This document shows, piece by piece, positions 1 through 9,022 of a stretch of 64,000 bases of DNA. This stretch comes from Cupriavidus necator (GTDB lineage: Bacteria; Pseudomonadota; Gammaproteobacteria; Burkholderiales; Burkholderiaceae). Position numbers and translations under genes: made by a program. How positions within the stretch are numbered: the stretch's first letter is position 1; every line of letters starts with the position of its first letter. The stretch spans positions 1,736,001 to 1,800,000 of the forward strand of contig CP074381.1 in assembly GCA_022041995.1 (NCBI GenBank). The letters are read 5' to 3'. The notes beneath the pieces are model-generated. The model was not told the DNA's origin and searched no databases. It worked only from the letters and a program-made list of their open reading frames with translations.

Positions 1-1881
1 CTTGTTTTCCCGTCGTTCGTGTTCTTCGGCGTGGAAAGCTATTCGCGCTTCATGGACAGTTCGCACGATGCCGCCAAGGTCGACGGCCGCGCCATCAGCG
101 TGCAGGAAATCGACAACGTCGTGCGCGACCAGAGCGAACGCGCGCGCCAGATCCTGGGCGCGAGCTATGACCCGCGCCAGTTCGAGGGCCCGGGCGCACG
201 CAAGGCCGTGCTGGACCAGCTGATCCTGCAACGCGTGATGGCCAGTGCCGTGGCGCGTGAGCACCTGACCGTGTCCGACGCCAAGCTGCTCGAGGAAATC
301 AGCAACCTGCCGGCGATCGCGCAACTGCCGCGCACCAAGGACGGCAAGGTCGACGACAAGGCCTACCTGCAGCTGCTGCAGTCGCAGGGCATGACGCCCG
401 AGCAGTTCGATGCCCGCATGCGCTTCGAGCTTGCCACGCAGCAGTTGGGCGCATCGATCGCCGCGACGGCCTTCGTGCCCAAGTCGCTGCTCGAGCGCCT
501 GATCGCCGTGCGCGACCAGCAGCGCGACGTGCAGGCGCTGCTGTTCAAGCCGGCCGGCTACACTGCCAAGGTGCAGCCCGATGCGGCCGCGCTGAAGGCC
601 TACTATGACAGCCACCAGCAGGCCTTCTCGGTGCCGGAGCAAGCCAAGGTCGAGTACCTGTTGCTGTCGGGCGAGGCCCTGGCCGCGACGCAGGCGGTCA
701 CGCCCGAAGAGCTGAAGTCCTACTACGACAGCAATATCGCGCGCTTCCGCATCGACGAGCAGCGCCGCGCCAGCCATATCCTGATCAGCGCGCCGAAGGA
801 TGCGCCGGCCGCCCAGCGCCAGGCCGCGAAGGACAAGGCCACCAAGCTGCTGGAGGACCTGCGCAAGCACCCTGACACCTTCGCCGACGTGGCGCGCAAG
901 AACTCGCAGGACCCGGGCTCGGCCGAGAAGGGCGGCGACCTGGGCTTCATGGGCCGCGGCGCGCTGGTCAAGCCGTTTGAGGACGCCATGTATGCGCTCA
1001 AGGATGGCCAGGTCAGCGACGTGGTGGAAACCGACTACGGCTACCACATCATCAAGCTGACCGGCATCAAGCCCGCCGAGACCAAGCCGCTGGAAGCCGT
1101 GCGCACGGAACTGGAAGCGGAGTTGCGCAAGCAGTTCGCCGACAAGAAGTTTGCCGAGCAGGCCGATGCCTTCGGCAATACCGTCTATGAGCAGGCAGAC
1201 AGTCTCAAGGCCGCCGCCGACAAGTTCAAGCTGACTATCCAGACCGCTGACAACGTCACGCGCCAGCCGAACCCGGCGCTTGGCGCGCAGAGCCCGCTCA
1301 ACAACGACAAGCTGCTCAAGGCGCTGTTCAGCGACGACGCGATCAAGAACAAGCGCAACACCGAGGCCGTCCAGGTGGCCCCGAACACGCTGGTGGCCGC
1401 GCGCATCGTCGAATACCGCCCGGCGGCCGTGCGCAAGTTCGAGGAAGTCGAAGCCAAGGTGCGCGAGGGCTATATCGCCCAGCAGGCGGCCGAACTGGCG
1501 CGCAAGGACGGCGAGGCTCGTCTTGCTGCGCTGAAGAAGGCAGACAGCGCCGACGGCTTTGGCGCGGTGCAGACCGTCTCGCGCGCCAAGGCCGAGGGCA
1601 TCGCGCCGCAGGCCGTGGAGGCTGTGATGCGCGCCGATGCCGCGAAGCTGCCGGCGGTCGTGGGTGTCGACCTGGGCGCCCAGGGCTATGCGGTCTATCG
1701 CATTACCAAGGTCAGCCAGCCTGCTCAGGCCAATCCGGCCCAGCGCCAGGCCGAAGCGCAGCAGCTGTCGCAACTGGCCGGCCAGACCGACCTGCAGGCC
1801 TTCTATGAAAGCCTGAAGGCCCGCGCCAAGGTCAAGATGCTGGCGCCGGTGGGTGCCACGCAGGCGCAAGGCGCCGAGTAA
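1..1881 (+). CDS. ppiD: Peptidyl-prolyl cis-trans isomerase PpiD (5' truncated by window edge)
   Basis: Membrane-anchored periplasmic chaperone and parvulin-type prolyl isomerase that helps fold exported and outer-membrane proteins. The reading frame is open from base 1: the first codons encode a hydrophobic end-of-helix stretch (LVFPSFVFFG) that matches the single N-terminal membrane anchor of PpiD, so the true start lies just upstream. A SurA_N-like region follows, then one parvulin domain (bases ~770-1070; RASHILIS at its start, GGDLGFMGRG in the middle, YGYHIIKLTG at its end) and a C-terminal helical domain. The visible part is about 626 codons, close to the usual ~640. It ends at TAA and is followed by a strong intrinsic terminator. 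Family assignment is secure. Confidence 0.95.
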   Translation, partial: LVFPSFVFFGVESYSRFMDSSHDAAKVDGRAISVQEIDNVVRDQSERARQILGASYDPRQFEGPGARKAVLDQLILQRVMASAVAREHLTVSDAKLLEEISNLPAIAQLPRTKDGKVDDKAYLQLLQSQGMTPEQFDARMRFELATQQLGASIAATAFVPKSLLERLIAVRDQQRDVQALLFKPAGYTAKVQPDAAALKAYYDSHQQAFSVPEQAKVEYLLLSGEALAATQAVTPEELKSYYDSNIARFRIDEQRRASHILISAPKDAPAAQRQAAKDKATKLLEDLRKHPDTFADVARKNSQDPGSAEKGGDLGFMGRGALVKPFEDAMYALKDGQVSDVVETDYGYHIIKLTGIKPAETKPLEAVRTELEAELRKQFADKKFAEQADAFGNTVYEQADSLKAAADKFKLTIQTADNVTRQPNPALGAQSPLNNDKLLKALFSDDAIKNKRNTEAVQVAPNTLVAARIVEYRPAAVRKFEEVEAKVREGYIAQQAAELARKDGEARLAALKKADSADGFGAVQTVSRAKAEGIAPQAVEAVMRADAAKLPAVVGVDLGAQGYAVYRITKVSQPAQANPAQRQAEAQQLSQLAGQTDLQAFYESLKARAKVKMLAPVGATQAQGAE

Positions 1882-1918
1882 GCGCCCAATCAGCCCGGGC
1901 AGCACCGCTGCAAGCAAG

Positions 1919-1947
1919 AACCCCTGCCAGGCGGCAGGGGTTTTTTT
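1919..1947 (+). terminator. Rho-independent terminator of ppiD
   Basis: Perfect 8-bp stem (CCCCTGCC / GGCAGGGG, 1921-1940) with a 4-nt loop, followed by seven T. It lies between the convergent ends of ppiD and tesA. The minus strand has an A tract before the stem and only a weak T-rich tail after it, so termination should be efficient mainly for ppiD. Confidence 0.9.
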
Positions 1948-1955
1948 GTTTATTC

Positions 1956-2612
1956 TTACTTCGCGCCGCTGCGCTTGAGCATCGGCTTGAGCTGCGGCCA
2001 CACCGTATCGAGCAGCGCTGGCTGTGCCGCGGCGGTCGGGTGGATGCGGTCGGGCTGGAACCAGTCCTGCTGCGTGATGACCTGGTCGAGGAAGAACGGC
2101 ACCAGCCGCACCTTGTACTCGCCGGCCAGCTTCGGATACAGCGAGACGAACTTCTCGGTATAGTCCTGACCGTAGTTGGGCGGGATGCGCATGCCGATCA
2201 GCAGCACGCCCGCGCCCGCCTTCTGTGCCGTGCTGACGATGTTGCGCAGGTTGGCCTCGGTGGTCTGCAGCGGCAATCCGCGCAGCGCGTCATTGGCGCC
2301 GAGCTCCACCACCACGATGGCCGGGCGGTGCCGCGACAGCAGTTCCGGCAGCCGCGTCTTGCCGCCGATGGTGGTCTCGCCGCTGATGCTGGCGTTGACA
2401 ACGCTATAATCGAAGCGCTCCTGCCGCAGGCGGTCCTGCAGCAGCGTGACCCAGCCCGCGCCGCGCGCGATGCCGTACTCGGCAGAGAGGCTGTCGCCAA
2501 GCACCAGCAGTGCCGGCGCCGCAGCCTGGGCTGGCGCCACGGCCGATATCGTCAGTGCCATGCCGGTTGCCAGCACCAGCCGGCGCCATTTGCCTCGGAT
2601 CCCAATATCCAT
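1956..2612 (-). CDS. tesA: Periplasmic arylesterase / acyl-CoA thioesterase I (SGNH/GDSL hydrolase)
   Basis: Multifunctional lipolytic enzyme: thioesterase, arylesterase and lysophospholipase activities are known for TesA. 218 aa from the chosen ATG. Residues 1-30 look like a signal peptide (KWRR, then a hydrophobic core, cleavage near AQA). The GDSL motif is at GDSLSAEYG with nucleophile Ser41; GANDALRG is block III; DRIHP near the C terminus supplies Asp188 and His191. An alternative ATG four codons upstream (2624) would add MEED. The gene is divergent from ybbA, as in E. coli, and the two ATGs overlap within a single CATG. Confidence 0.9.
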   Translation of the reverse strand: MDIGIRGKWRRLVLATGMALTISAVAPAQAAAPALLVLGDSLSAEYGIARGAGWVTLLQDRLRQERFDYSVVNASISGETTIGGKTRLPELLSRHRPAIVVVELGANDALRGLPLQTTEANLRNIVSTAQKAGAGVLLIGMRIPPNYGQDYTEKFVSLYPKLAGEYKVRLVPFFLDQVITQQDWFQPDRIHPTAAAQPALLDTVWPQLKPMLKRSGAK

Positions 2613-3309
2613 GTCTTCTTCCATTCTCGCTGTCGAGTCCCTCGGAAAGACCGTTGCCGACACGACCGGTTCGCTGACGATTTTGCACGACGTGACCTTT
2701 TCCGTCACGCCGGGCGAAACGCTCGCCATCGTGGGGGCGTCCGGATCGGGCAAGTCGACGCTGCTCGGGCTGCTGGCGGGGCTGGACCTGCCCACCACGG
2801 GCACGGTACGGCTGCAGGGCCAGGACCTGTTCGCACTGGACGAGGACCAGCGCGCCGCCGTGCGGGGCCGCCATGTCGGCTTCGTGTTCCAGTCGTTCCA
2901 GCTGGTCGGCCACCTGAACGCGCTGGAAAACGTGATGCTGCCGCTGGAGTTGCGCGGCGAAACGTCGCAGGTGCGCGAGCGCGCCCTGGACATGCTGCAG
3001 CGCGTGGGCCTGGGCGCGCGGCTGGGGCACTATCCGCGCACGCTGTCGGGCGGCGAGCAGCAGCGCGTGGCGCTGGCGCGCGCGTTCGTGGCGCGCCCGG
3101 ACATCCTGTTTGCCGACGAGCCCACCGGCAGCCTCGATACCGCCACTGGCGAAGCCGTGATCGCGTTGATGTTCGAGCTTAACCGCGATGCCGGCTCCAC
3201 GCTGGTGCTGGTCACGCATGACCGCTCGGTGGCGGCGCGCTGTGGCCGCATCCTGACCATCGACGCCGGCCGCGTGGCCAGCGATGAATGGATGGGCGCG
3301 GAAGTCTAG
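2611..3309 (+). CDS. ybbA: ABC transporter ATP-binding protein, YbbA/LolD-type
   Basis: Cytoplasmic ATPase of the MacB/LolD/YbbA group. 232 aa. Walker A is GASGSGKST, the Q loop is VGFVFQSF, the signature is LSGGEQQRVALARA, Walker B is ILFADEPT and the switch His is in VTHDRS, so the ATPase looks complete. In E. coli ybbA is followed by the permease ybbP; here the next gene is the convergent pgi, only 4 bp away, so no permease gene is attached. The ATG at 2611 shares two bases with the tesA start on the other strand. No clear Shine-Dalgarno sequence is seen. The substrate is unknown; the tesA-ybbA pairing is a conserved context. Confidence 0.85.
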   Translation: MSSSILAVESLGKTVADTTGSLTILHDVTFSVTPGETLAIVGASGSGKSTLLGLLAGLDLPTTGTVRLQGQDLFALDEDQRAAVRGRHVGFVFQSFQLVGHLNALENVMLPLELRGETSQVRERALDMLQRVGLGARLGHYPRTLSGGEQQRVALARAFVARPDILFADEPTGSLDTATGEAVIALMFELNRDAGSTLVLVTHDRSVAARCGRILTIDAGRVASDEWMGAEV

Positions 3310-3313
3310 CGGA

Positions 3314-4954
3314 CTAGCTGGCGGCGCCCGCCTTCAGCACCGCGCGGGCACGCTCGATCAGCGATGTGGTGGAGGCATCGTGCTGGCCAACAGCATTCCC
3401 GGTCAGCTCGGCCTCGATCGGGCGGGCCAGGATCTTGCCCAGCTCCACGCCCCACTGGTCGAAGGAATTGATCTTCCAGACCACGCCCTGCACGAAGGTG
3501 CGGTGCTCGTACAGCGCAATCAGCGCACCCAGCACATGTGGCGTCAGGTCTTCCATCAGCAAGGTGTTGCTGGGGCGGTTGCCCTCGAACACCATATGGG
3601 CGATGCGGACTTCGTCCTTCAGGCCGGCAGCACGCAGCTCATCGGCGGTACGCCCGCGCATCAGCGCCTCGGCCTGCGCGAAGCAGTTGGCCAGCAGCTT
3701 GGCGTGATGGCCTGCCAGCCGGCGCGGCGGCACCAGCGGCGCGACAAAGTCCACCGGCACCACCAGCGAGCCCTGGTGGATCTGCTGGAAATAGGCATGC
3801 TGGCCGTTGGTGCCGGCCGTGCCCCATACCACCGGCGAGGTATGCGTGCGCACGCGCTGCCCGTCAAGCTGCACTGACTTGCCGTTGCTCTCCATCTCCA
3901 GTTGCTGCAGGAAGGCGGGAAACAGCTCCAGCGAGGTGGAGTAGGGCGCCATGCAACTGGTCGGCAGGTGCCAGAAATTGCGGTACCAGATGCCCAGCAT
4001 GCCCAGGATCACCGGCATATTGCGCTCCAGCGGCGCGTTGCGGAAGTGCTCGTCCATGGCGCGCGCGCCGGCCAGCAGGTCGGCGAAGGCATTGAAGCCT
4101 ACCGCCAGCGTGATCGACAGGCCGACCGACGACCACAGCGAGAAGCGTCCCCCGATCCAGTCCCAGAACTCGAACATATTGGCCGGGTCGATGCCGAACT
4201 CGCGCACCGCTTCGGTATGGGTCGAGACTGCGACGAAATGCTTGGCAAGATCATGCTCGGCCACACCGTTGGCGACAAACCACGCGCGCGCGCTGCGCGC
4301 GTTGGCCATGGTTTCCAGCGTGGTGAAGGTCTTGGAGCAGACGATTACGAGCGTGCGCCGCGGGTCGAGCCGCACCAGCGTCTCGGCCAGGTCGGTGCCG
4401 TCGACATTGGAAACAAAGTGCATGCGCGGCGCGGCACCATCGGCATCGGCCAGGTGCGACAGCGCGCGGCACACCATGCGCGGCCCCAGGTCAGAGCCGC
4501 CGATGCCGATATTGATGACATCGGTGATGCGCTCGCCGGTGGCACCCTTCCAGGCGCCGCTGCGCACGCGCGCCGAGAAATCGCGCATGCGATCCAGCAC
4601 CCGCTGGATCGCCGGCATAACCTGCTCGCCGTCAACCTTGTAGCCGGCGCCGGCGGTCGCGCGCAGCGCTACGTGCAGGGCCGCGCGGTCTTCAGTCGTA
4701 TTGATATGCTCGCCCGCAAACATCGCGTCGCGGCGCCTGGGCACGCCGGCCTCGGCTGCCAGCTGCACCAGCAGGCGCATGGTTTCGGGCGTGATCCGGT
4801 TCTTCGAGTAGTCGAGATAGAGGCCGGCGGCTTCCAGCGAGAATTGCGCGACGCGCTGCGCGCCTTCGCGATCGAACCCGTCGCGCATCTGTGCGTCGCG
4901 AAGGGTGTCGTGGTGCCGCAGCAGGGCGTTCCAGGCGTGAAGGTCAGTGGGCAT
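3314..4954 (-). CDS. pgi: Glucose-6-phosphate isomerase
   Basis: Interconverts glucose 6-phosphate and fructose 6-phosphate in the cytosol. 546 aa from the ATG at 4954, which starts [12 protein letters not shown]; an upstream in-frame ATG (4978) would add eight unlikely residues. Both family signatures are present: [14 protein letters not shown] in the middle and [11 protein letters not shown] near the C terminus. [10 protein letters not shown] lies between them. The length matches the bacterial Pgi family. It converges on ybbA with a 4-bp gap and no visible terminator. A 144-bp stretch with no recognisable gene lies upstream, between pgi and the EamA gene. Confidence 0.96.
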   Translation of the reverse strand: MPTDLHAWNALLRHHDTLRDAQMRDGFDREGAQRVAQFSLEAAGLYLDYSKNRITPETMRLLVQLAAEAGVPRRRDAMFAGEHINTTEDRAALHVALRATAGAGYKVDGEQVMPAIQRVLDRMRDFSARVRSGAWKGATGERITDVINIGIGGSDLGPRMVCRALSHLADADGAAPRMHFVSNVDGTDLAETLVRLDPRRTLVIVCSKTFTTLETMANARSARAWFVANGVAEHDLAKHFVAVSTHTEAVREFGIDPANMFEFWDWIGGRFSLWSSVGLSITLAVGFNAFADLLAGARAMDEHFRNAPLERNMPVILGMLGIWYRNFWHLPTSCMAPYSTSLELFPAFLQQLEMESNGKSVQLDGQRVRTHTSPVVWGTAGTNGQHAYFQQIHQGSLVVPVDFVAPLVPPRRLAGHHAKLLANCFAQAEALMRGRTADELRAAGLKDEVRIAHMVFEGNRPSNTLLMEDLTPHVLGALIALYEHRTFVQGVVWKINSFDQWGVELGKILARPIEAELTGNAVGQHDASTTSLIERARAVLKAGAAS

Positions 4955-5098
4955 GCAGGACAATCGATGGTTGCGCAAGCCGCGTGGCGTTGCCGGCTCA
5001 CAAGACAGAGTTGCAAGTATATCGTCAGCGCTACCGGGATCCGGGCTGGCAGCGGCGTCATATCGTTACCACTTGCAACATACCAGCCCGGGCGCAGG

Positions 5099-6061
5099 CT
5101 AAGTATCGGACATTGTCTGACGGCGCGCGCCGCCGAGCCGGCCGGCGATCGCGCGCAGCACCGGTTCGCCGCCTGCGACGCAAAGGCCGCCCAGGCAGAT
5201 GATGCCGATGCCGGCCGCGGTGGTCCAGTCGGGCAGTTGGCCGAAGGCCAGGTAGCCGATCACGGTGGCGGACAGGATCTGCAGGTACAGAAAGGGGCTC
5301 AGGAACGAGGCATCCGCGTACTGGAAGGCCCGGATGACGAAATAGTGGCCCAGGGACCCGGTGATTCCCGCAGAAAGCAACAGCGCACATTGCATCGGCG
5401 TGGGCCACGCGCTGAACCAGAAGAAGGGCACGATCAGCGTGGTCAGGCAGGCGCCGGTGACACCGCTCTGGATCAGCGTGGTCATGGGCGCGTCATGCGC
5501 GGCAATGCGGCGTGTCAGCATCTGCAGCAGCGCGAACACCAGCGCCGACACCAGGCCCAGGCCGACACCGAGCGGACTGAGCTGGCCACCCGGGCGCACC
5601 ACCACCAGCATGCCGGCAAAGCCGACCACCACGCCGGTCCAGCGCATCCAGCGGGCATGGCGCCCGGGGCGCTCGCCCAGCAGCCACGGCGACAGCGCCA
5701 CCACGAACAGCGGCGCGCAGAAATTCAGTGCCGTGGCCTGCGCCAGCGGCATCAGCATCAGCACGCTGAAGAACACCAGCGTCGAGACCAGCATCAGCCC
5801 GCCCCGCAGCCACTGCAGCCCGGGCTTTGCCGGCCGCCACTGGCGCCGCCAGCCGGCGGGGCCGAGCAGCAGGAAGATCGCGACCACATGCCCGACATAG
5901 CGCACCCATGCCACGGCCACCAGCGGCAGTCCTTGCTGCGTCAGGGTCTTGCTGGTGGCGTCGAGCAGGCTGAGGATCCATTGCCCGATGACCAGCAGGG
6001 CGATGCCGGTGAGCAGGTGGCGGCGGTCGGCGGGATCGCGCAGCAGCACGCCGCGCGTCAT
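5099..6061 (-). CDS. EamA/RhaT-family transporter (DMT superfamily)
   Basis: Inner-membrane exporter-type permease of 320 aa with about ten hydrophobic helices in two repeated EamA halves. The first half begins LLVIGQWILSLLDATSKTL; the second includes SAGITGSLGHYFVIRAFQYA, a conserved late EamA segment. Members export amino acids, metabolites or drugs, but the substrate cannot be read from sequence. The start ATG overlaps the stop of nnr in an ATGA, so the two genes are probably translationally coupled and belong to the minus-strand series amidase-dctPQM-dadA-nnr-eamA. Confidence 0.85.
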   Translation of the reverse strand: MTRGVLLRDPADRRHLLTGIALLVIGQWILSLLDATSKTLTQQGLPLVAVAWVRYVGHVVAIFLLLGPAGWRRQWRPAKPGLQWLRGGLMLVSTLVFFSVLMLMPLAQATALNFCAPLFVVALSPWLLGERPGRHARWMRWTGVVVGFAGMLVVVRPGGQLSPLGVGLGLVSALVFALLQMLTRRIAAHDAPMTTLIQSGVTGACLTTLIVPFFWFSAWPTPMQCALLLSAGITGSLGHYFVIRAFQYADASFLSPFLYLQILSATVIGYLAFGQLPDWTTAAGIGIICLGGLCVAGGEPVLRAIAGRLGGARRQTMSDT

Positions 6062-7653
6062 GCGCGTGCCCCGGCCAGCAGCTGGTTGAAGACGATGCGC
6101 GCCGGCGCGTACAGCTCGCTTGCGGTGACGCCGGCCGGCCCGGTGCCCTGGGCGACGAGGGCATCAGCGGCACGGCCGTGGATCCACACCGCCGCCCGGG
6201 CCGCGGCCAGAGGCGCCATGCCCTGTGCGAGCAGCGCGCCCAGCATGCCGGCCAGCACGTCGCCGGTGCCGGCACTGGCAAGTGCGGCATTGCCGGTCGG
6301 GTTGAGCGTGCATGGGCTGCCGTCAGGTGCCGCGATCACGGTGCCCGATCCCTTCAGCACGACTACGGCCTGCCATTGCGCAGCCAGTGCTGCGGCCGCA
6401 GCGGGCCGGTCGCGCTGCACGTCGGCGACGGGAACGCCCATCAGCCGGGCGGCTTCGAGCGGGTGCGGTGTCATCACGCAAGCCGCGCCGCTGGCGGCCA
6501 GTGCCCCGGCCAGCGCCGGATCGGCGGCCAGCAGGTTCAGGGCATCGGCATCCAGCACAAGCGGCAACGGTGCGGCTTGCAGCAGCCGCGCAAACTGCTT
6601 GTGTGCGTTGGCATCCGTGCCCATGCCCGGACCGATCACCAGTGCCGACATCGCAGCGAGGGCCAGTGCGTCCACGGCATGCAGCATCAGCTCCGGATGC
6701 AGCGGATCGAACCGCGGCGCGGGCTGCGCCAGGAAGCCGATATGCACCTTGCCCGCGCCGAGGAATTGCGCGGCCCTGGCGCCCAGCAGCGGCGCGCCGG
6801 TCATGCCCAGGTTGCCGCCGATGAGTGCCAGCGACCCATGCGTGCCCTTGTTGCTGGCATGGCGGCGGCGCGGCAGCGCGGCACTGAACAGCGCCGGGCC
6901 GTTTGCCAGGCAATGGGGCGCGTCGTCCGGCGGATAGCCAAGCCCGATCGGCGCGATATCGACCTCGCCGGCGCAGTCGCGCCCGTCCAGCGTCAGCAGC
7001 CCGGGCTTGGCGGCGATAAAGGTCAGCGTGCGCTGCGCGCGCACGGCCGGCGCGCCCGCGCCAGTGTCGGCGAACAGGCCGCTGGGGATGTCCAGCGCAA
7101 ACACCGGCAGCGCGCTGCGGTTGATTTGTCCGATCCACCACCCCATGGCGCCGTCGGCGGGGCGGTTCAGGCCGATGCCGAGCAGGCCGTCGACGATCGC
7201 AGCGGTGCCGGCGGGCCAGTCTGCGTCATGCGAGGCAGCCATGCCCGCGACCATGCTGACCGGCACGCCGGCTGCATGCGCTTGCTGCAAGGCGGTCGCG
7301 GCATCTGCGGGCAGGCGCTGCGGGTCCGCGGCCAGCCATACCTGCACCGCGCGGCCTGCGCCGTGCAGCTGCGTGGCGGCGACCAGCGCATCGCCGCCGT
7401 TATTGCCGGGACCCGCCAGGAACAGCAGCGGGCCGGCGGGTGCGTGGCAGGCCAGCCAGCGCGCGGCCGCGGCGCCGGCGCGCGACATCAGCGTAAAGGC
7501 GGGCAGTTGCGTGAAGGCGGCGTTCTCGATGCGGCGGATGGCGGCGACGTCGTACAGCGGAACCGGTGTGGATGCCGCTGCATCGAGTGCGAACCAGCCG
7601 TCGCCGCTTGCGGGCGAGGTGGCGGTAGAGGCAGTAGAGGCAGAGTGTGTCAT
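6058..7653 (-). CDS. nnr: Bifunctional NAD(P)H-hydrate epimerase / ADP-dependent NAD(P)H-hydrate dehydratase
   Basis: Repairs hydrated NAD(P)H. 531 aa with two fused domains. The N-terminal YjeF_N epimerase (about residues 30-240) has LFLAGPGNNGGDALVAA and a late AFDIPSG-like segment. The C-terminal ribokinase-like dehydratase (about 255-525) has KGTHGSLALIGGNLGMTG, VIGPGMG, VVLKGSGTVI and the NPTGNAALASAGTGDVL nucleotide/phosphate motif. It begins 6 bp after the dadA stop and overlaps the EamA gene by 4 bp, so all three are likely co-transcribed. The N terminus is Thr/Ser/Ala-rich and poorly conserved, so a slightly later start is possible. Confidence 0.92.
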   Translation of the reverse strand: MTHSASTASTATSPASGDGWFALDAAASTPVPLYDVAAIRRIENAAFTQLPAFTLMSRAGAAAARWLACHAPAGPLLFLAGPGNNGGDALVAATQLHGAGRAVQVWLAADPQRLPADAATALQQAHAAGVPVSMVAGMAASHDADWPAGTAAIVDGLLGIGLNRPADGAMGWWIGQINRSALPVFALDIPSGLFADTGAGAPAVRAQRTLTFIAAKPGLLTLDGRDCAGEVDIAPIGLGYPPDDAPHCLANGPALFSAALPRRRHASNKGTHGSLALIGGNLGMTGAPLLGARAAQFLGAGKVHIGFLAQPAPRFDPLHPELMLHAVDALALAAMSALVIGPGMGTDANAHKQFARLLQAAPLPLVLDADALNLLAADPALAGALAASGAACVMTPHPLEAARLMGVPVADVQRDRPAAAAALAAQWQAVVVLKGSGTVIAAPDGSPCTLNPTGNAALASAGTGDVLAGMLGALLAQGMAPLAAARAAVWIHGRAADALVAQGTGPAGVTASELYAPARIVFNQLLAGARA

Positions 7654-7659
7654 GTCTGG

Positions 7660-8957
7660 TTATCTGGCGGGCCCCAACCCGCAGCGCTCGGGCAGCAGGC
7701 CCTCCATGTCGATGTCGGGACCGCCATGGGTGCCGGCGCTGGCGGCGATCTGATCAGCCGCAATCTTGCCCGATCCGCAGCTCATCGCCCAGCCCGTCGA
7801 GCCATGGCCGAGATTGAGGAACAGGCCCGGCACGGCCGTAGGCCCGATCAGCGGCGGCCCGTCCGGCAGCATCGGCCGCGCCCCCACCCATTGCGTGGCT
7901 TCCTGGTAGTTGCCGGCCACCGGAACCAGTCGCGCGCGACCTTTACCAGGGTGTTCAGGGCGGCCGGCCGCAAATCGAGCTTGCGCGAGCCCAGCTCGGC
8001 CGTGCCCGCCACGCGCAGGCGGTTGCCCATGCGCGTGATCGCGACCTTGTAGGACTCATCCATCAGCGCGCCCAGCGGCGCCTGCAGTTCGTCGCGGACC
8101 ATCACCGTCAACGAATAGCCCTTGACCGGATACAGCGGCACGTGCAGGCCCAGCGGGCGCAGCAAGCCGGCGCTGTCGGCGCCGGCCGCGACCAGCACGC
8201 GGTCGGCGCCCAGCACCTGGCCAGGGCGCTTCTTGTCGGGGTGCGACAGCTCGGCCTGCAGTTTGCCCGCGTGGTCGGGCCTGACGCGCGCCACCTGGGT
8301 GTCGAAGCGAAACGATACGCCTGCGGCCTCGGCATGCCGGTGCAGCGCGCGCACGAACATCGGGCAGTTGCCGGACTCATCCTCCGGCAGGTGCAGCCCG
8401 CCAGCCAGCGGCGTATCGGCCGCCAGGCCCGGTTCGATCCGGCGGCATTCCTGCGCGCTCACCAGCCGGTGCGGCACGTTGTTCTCGCGCAGCAGGGCCA
8501 CGGCGGGCGCGGCCAGGTCGAGGTCGCGCGCGGTGCGGAACAGCTGCAGGTAGCCTTGCGACTGCTCGTAGTCGATCTCCAGTTCGCTGCGCAGCCGGTG
8601 CAGGCACCCGCGGCTGTAGAACGCCAGCCGCTGCATGCGCAGCTTGTTGGCGCGGTAGCGTTCCAGCCGGCATTCGCGCAGCCAGCGTGCGATCCAGCGC
8701 CACATGGCCGGGTCGGCACAAGGGCGGAACAGGACCGGCGCCTCGCGCGCAAAGAGCGTGCGCAGGATCTTGCCGGGCATGCCCGGCGCGGCCCATGGCG
8801 TGACGTAGCCGGGCGCGATCACGCCGGCATTGCCGAAGCTGGCTTCCTGCGCCGGCGCGGCGCGGCGTTCGAGCACGGTCACGTCGAAACCGGCCTGCCG
8901 CAGGTACCAGGCGGAACTGACGCCGATCGCGCCGGCGCCGATGACGATCACATGCAT
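7660..8957 (-). CDS. dadA: D-amino acid dehydrogenase (single-base frameshift)
   Basis: FAD-linked, membrane-associated oxidation of D-amino acids to 2-oxo acids and ammonia. The ATG at 8957 (MHVIVIGAG) follows a good GGGAGG site. The FAD dinucleotide fold is IVIGAGAIGVSSAWYL and the C terminus carries LNLGHGSTGWAMSCGSGK, typical of DadA. The frame breaks at 7921-7923: the minus strand reads TTCCGG where TTCCCGG would restore Asp-Trp-Phe-Pro-Val-Ala-Gly-Asn-Tyr. Adding one base gives exactly 432 aa, the length of E. coli DadA. No other lesion is seen, so sequence error is as likely as a true pseudogene. It lies between dctM and nnr on the same strand. Confidence 0.88.
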
Positions 8958-9022
8958 CGGACTGGAAACCTCCCTATTGCCGCGCCGGCGGGAAATGGCG
9001 GGGCCGGGCGGGCCGGCCAATG

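Noticed and set aside
3902..6937. Very long plus-strand open frame opposite pgi, the EamA gene and nnr
   Set aside because: High-G+C antisense shadow; the three minus-strand genes have complete, recognisable products.
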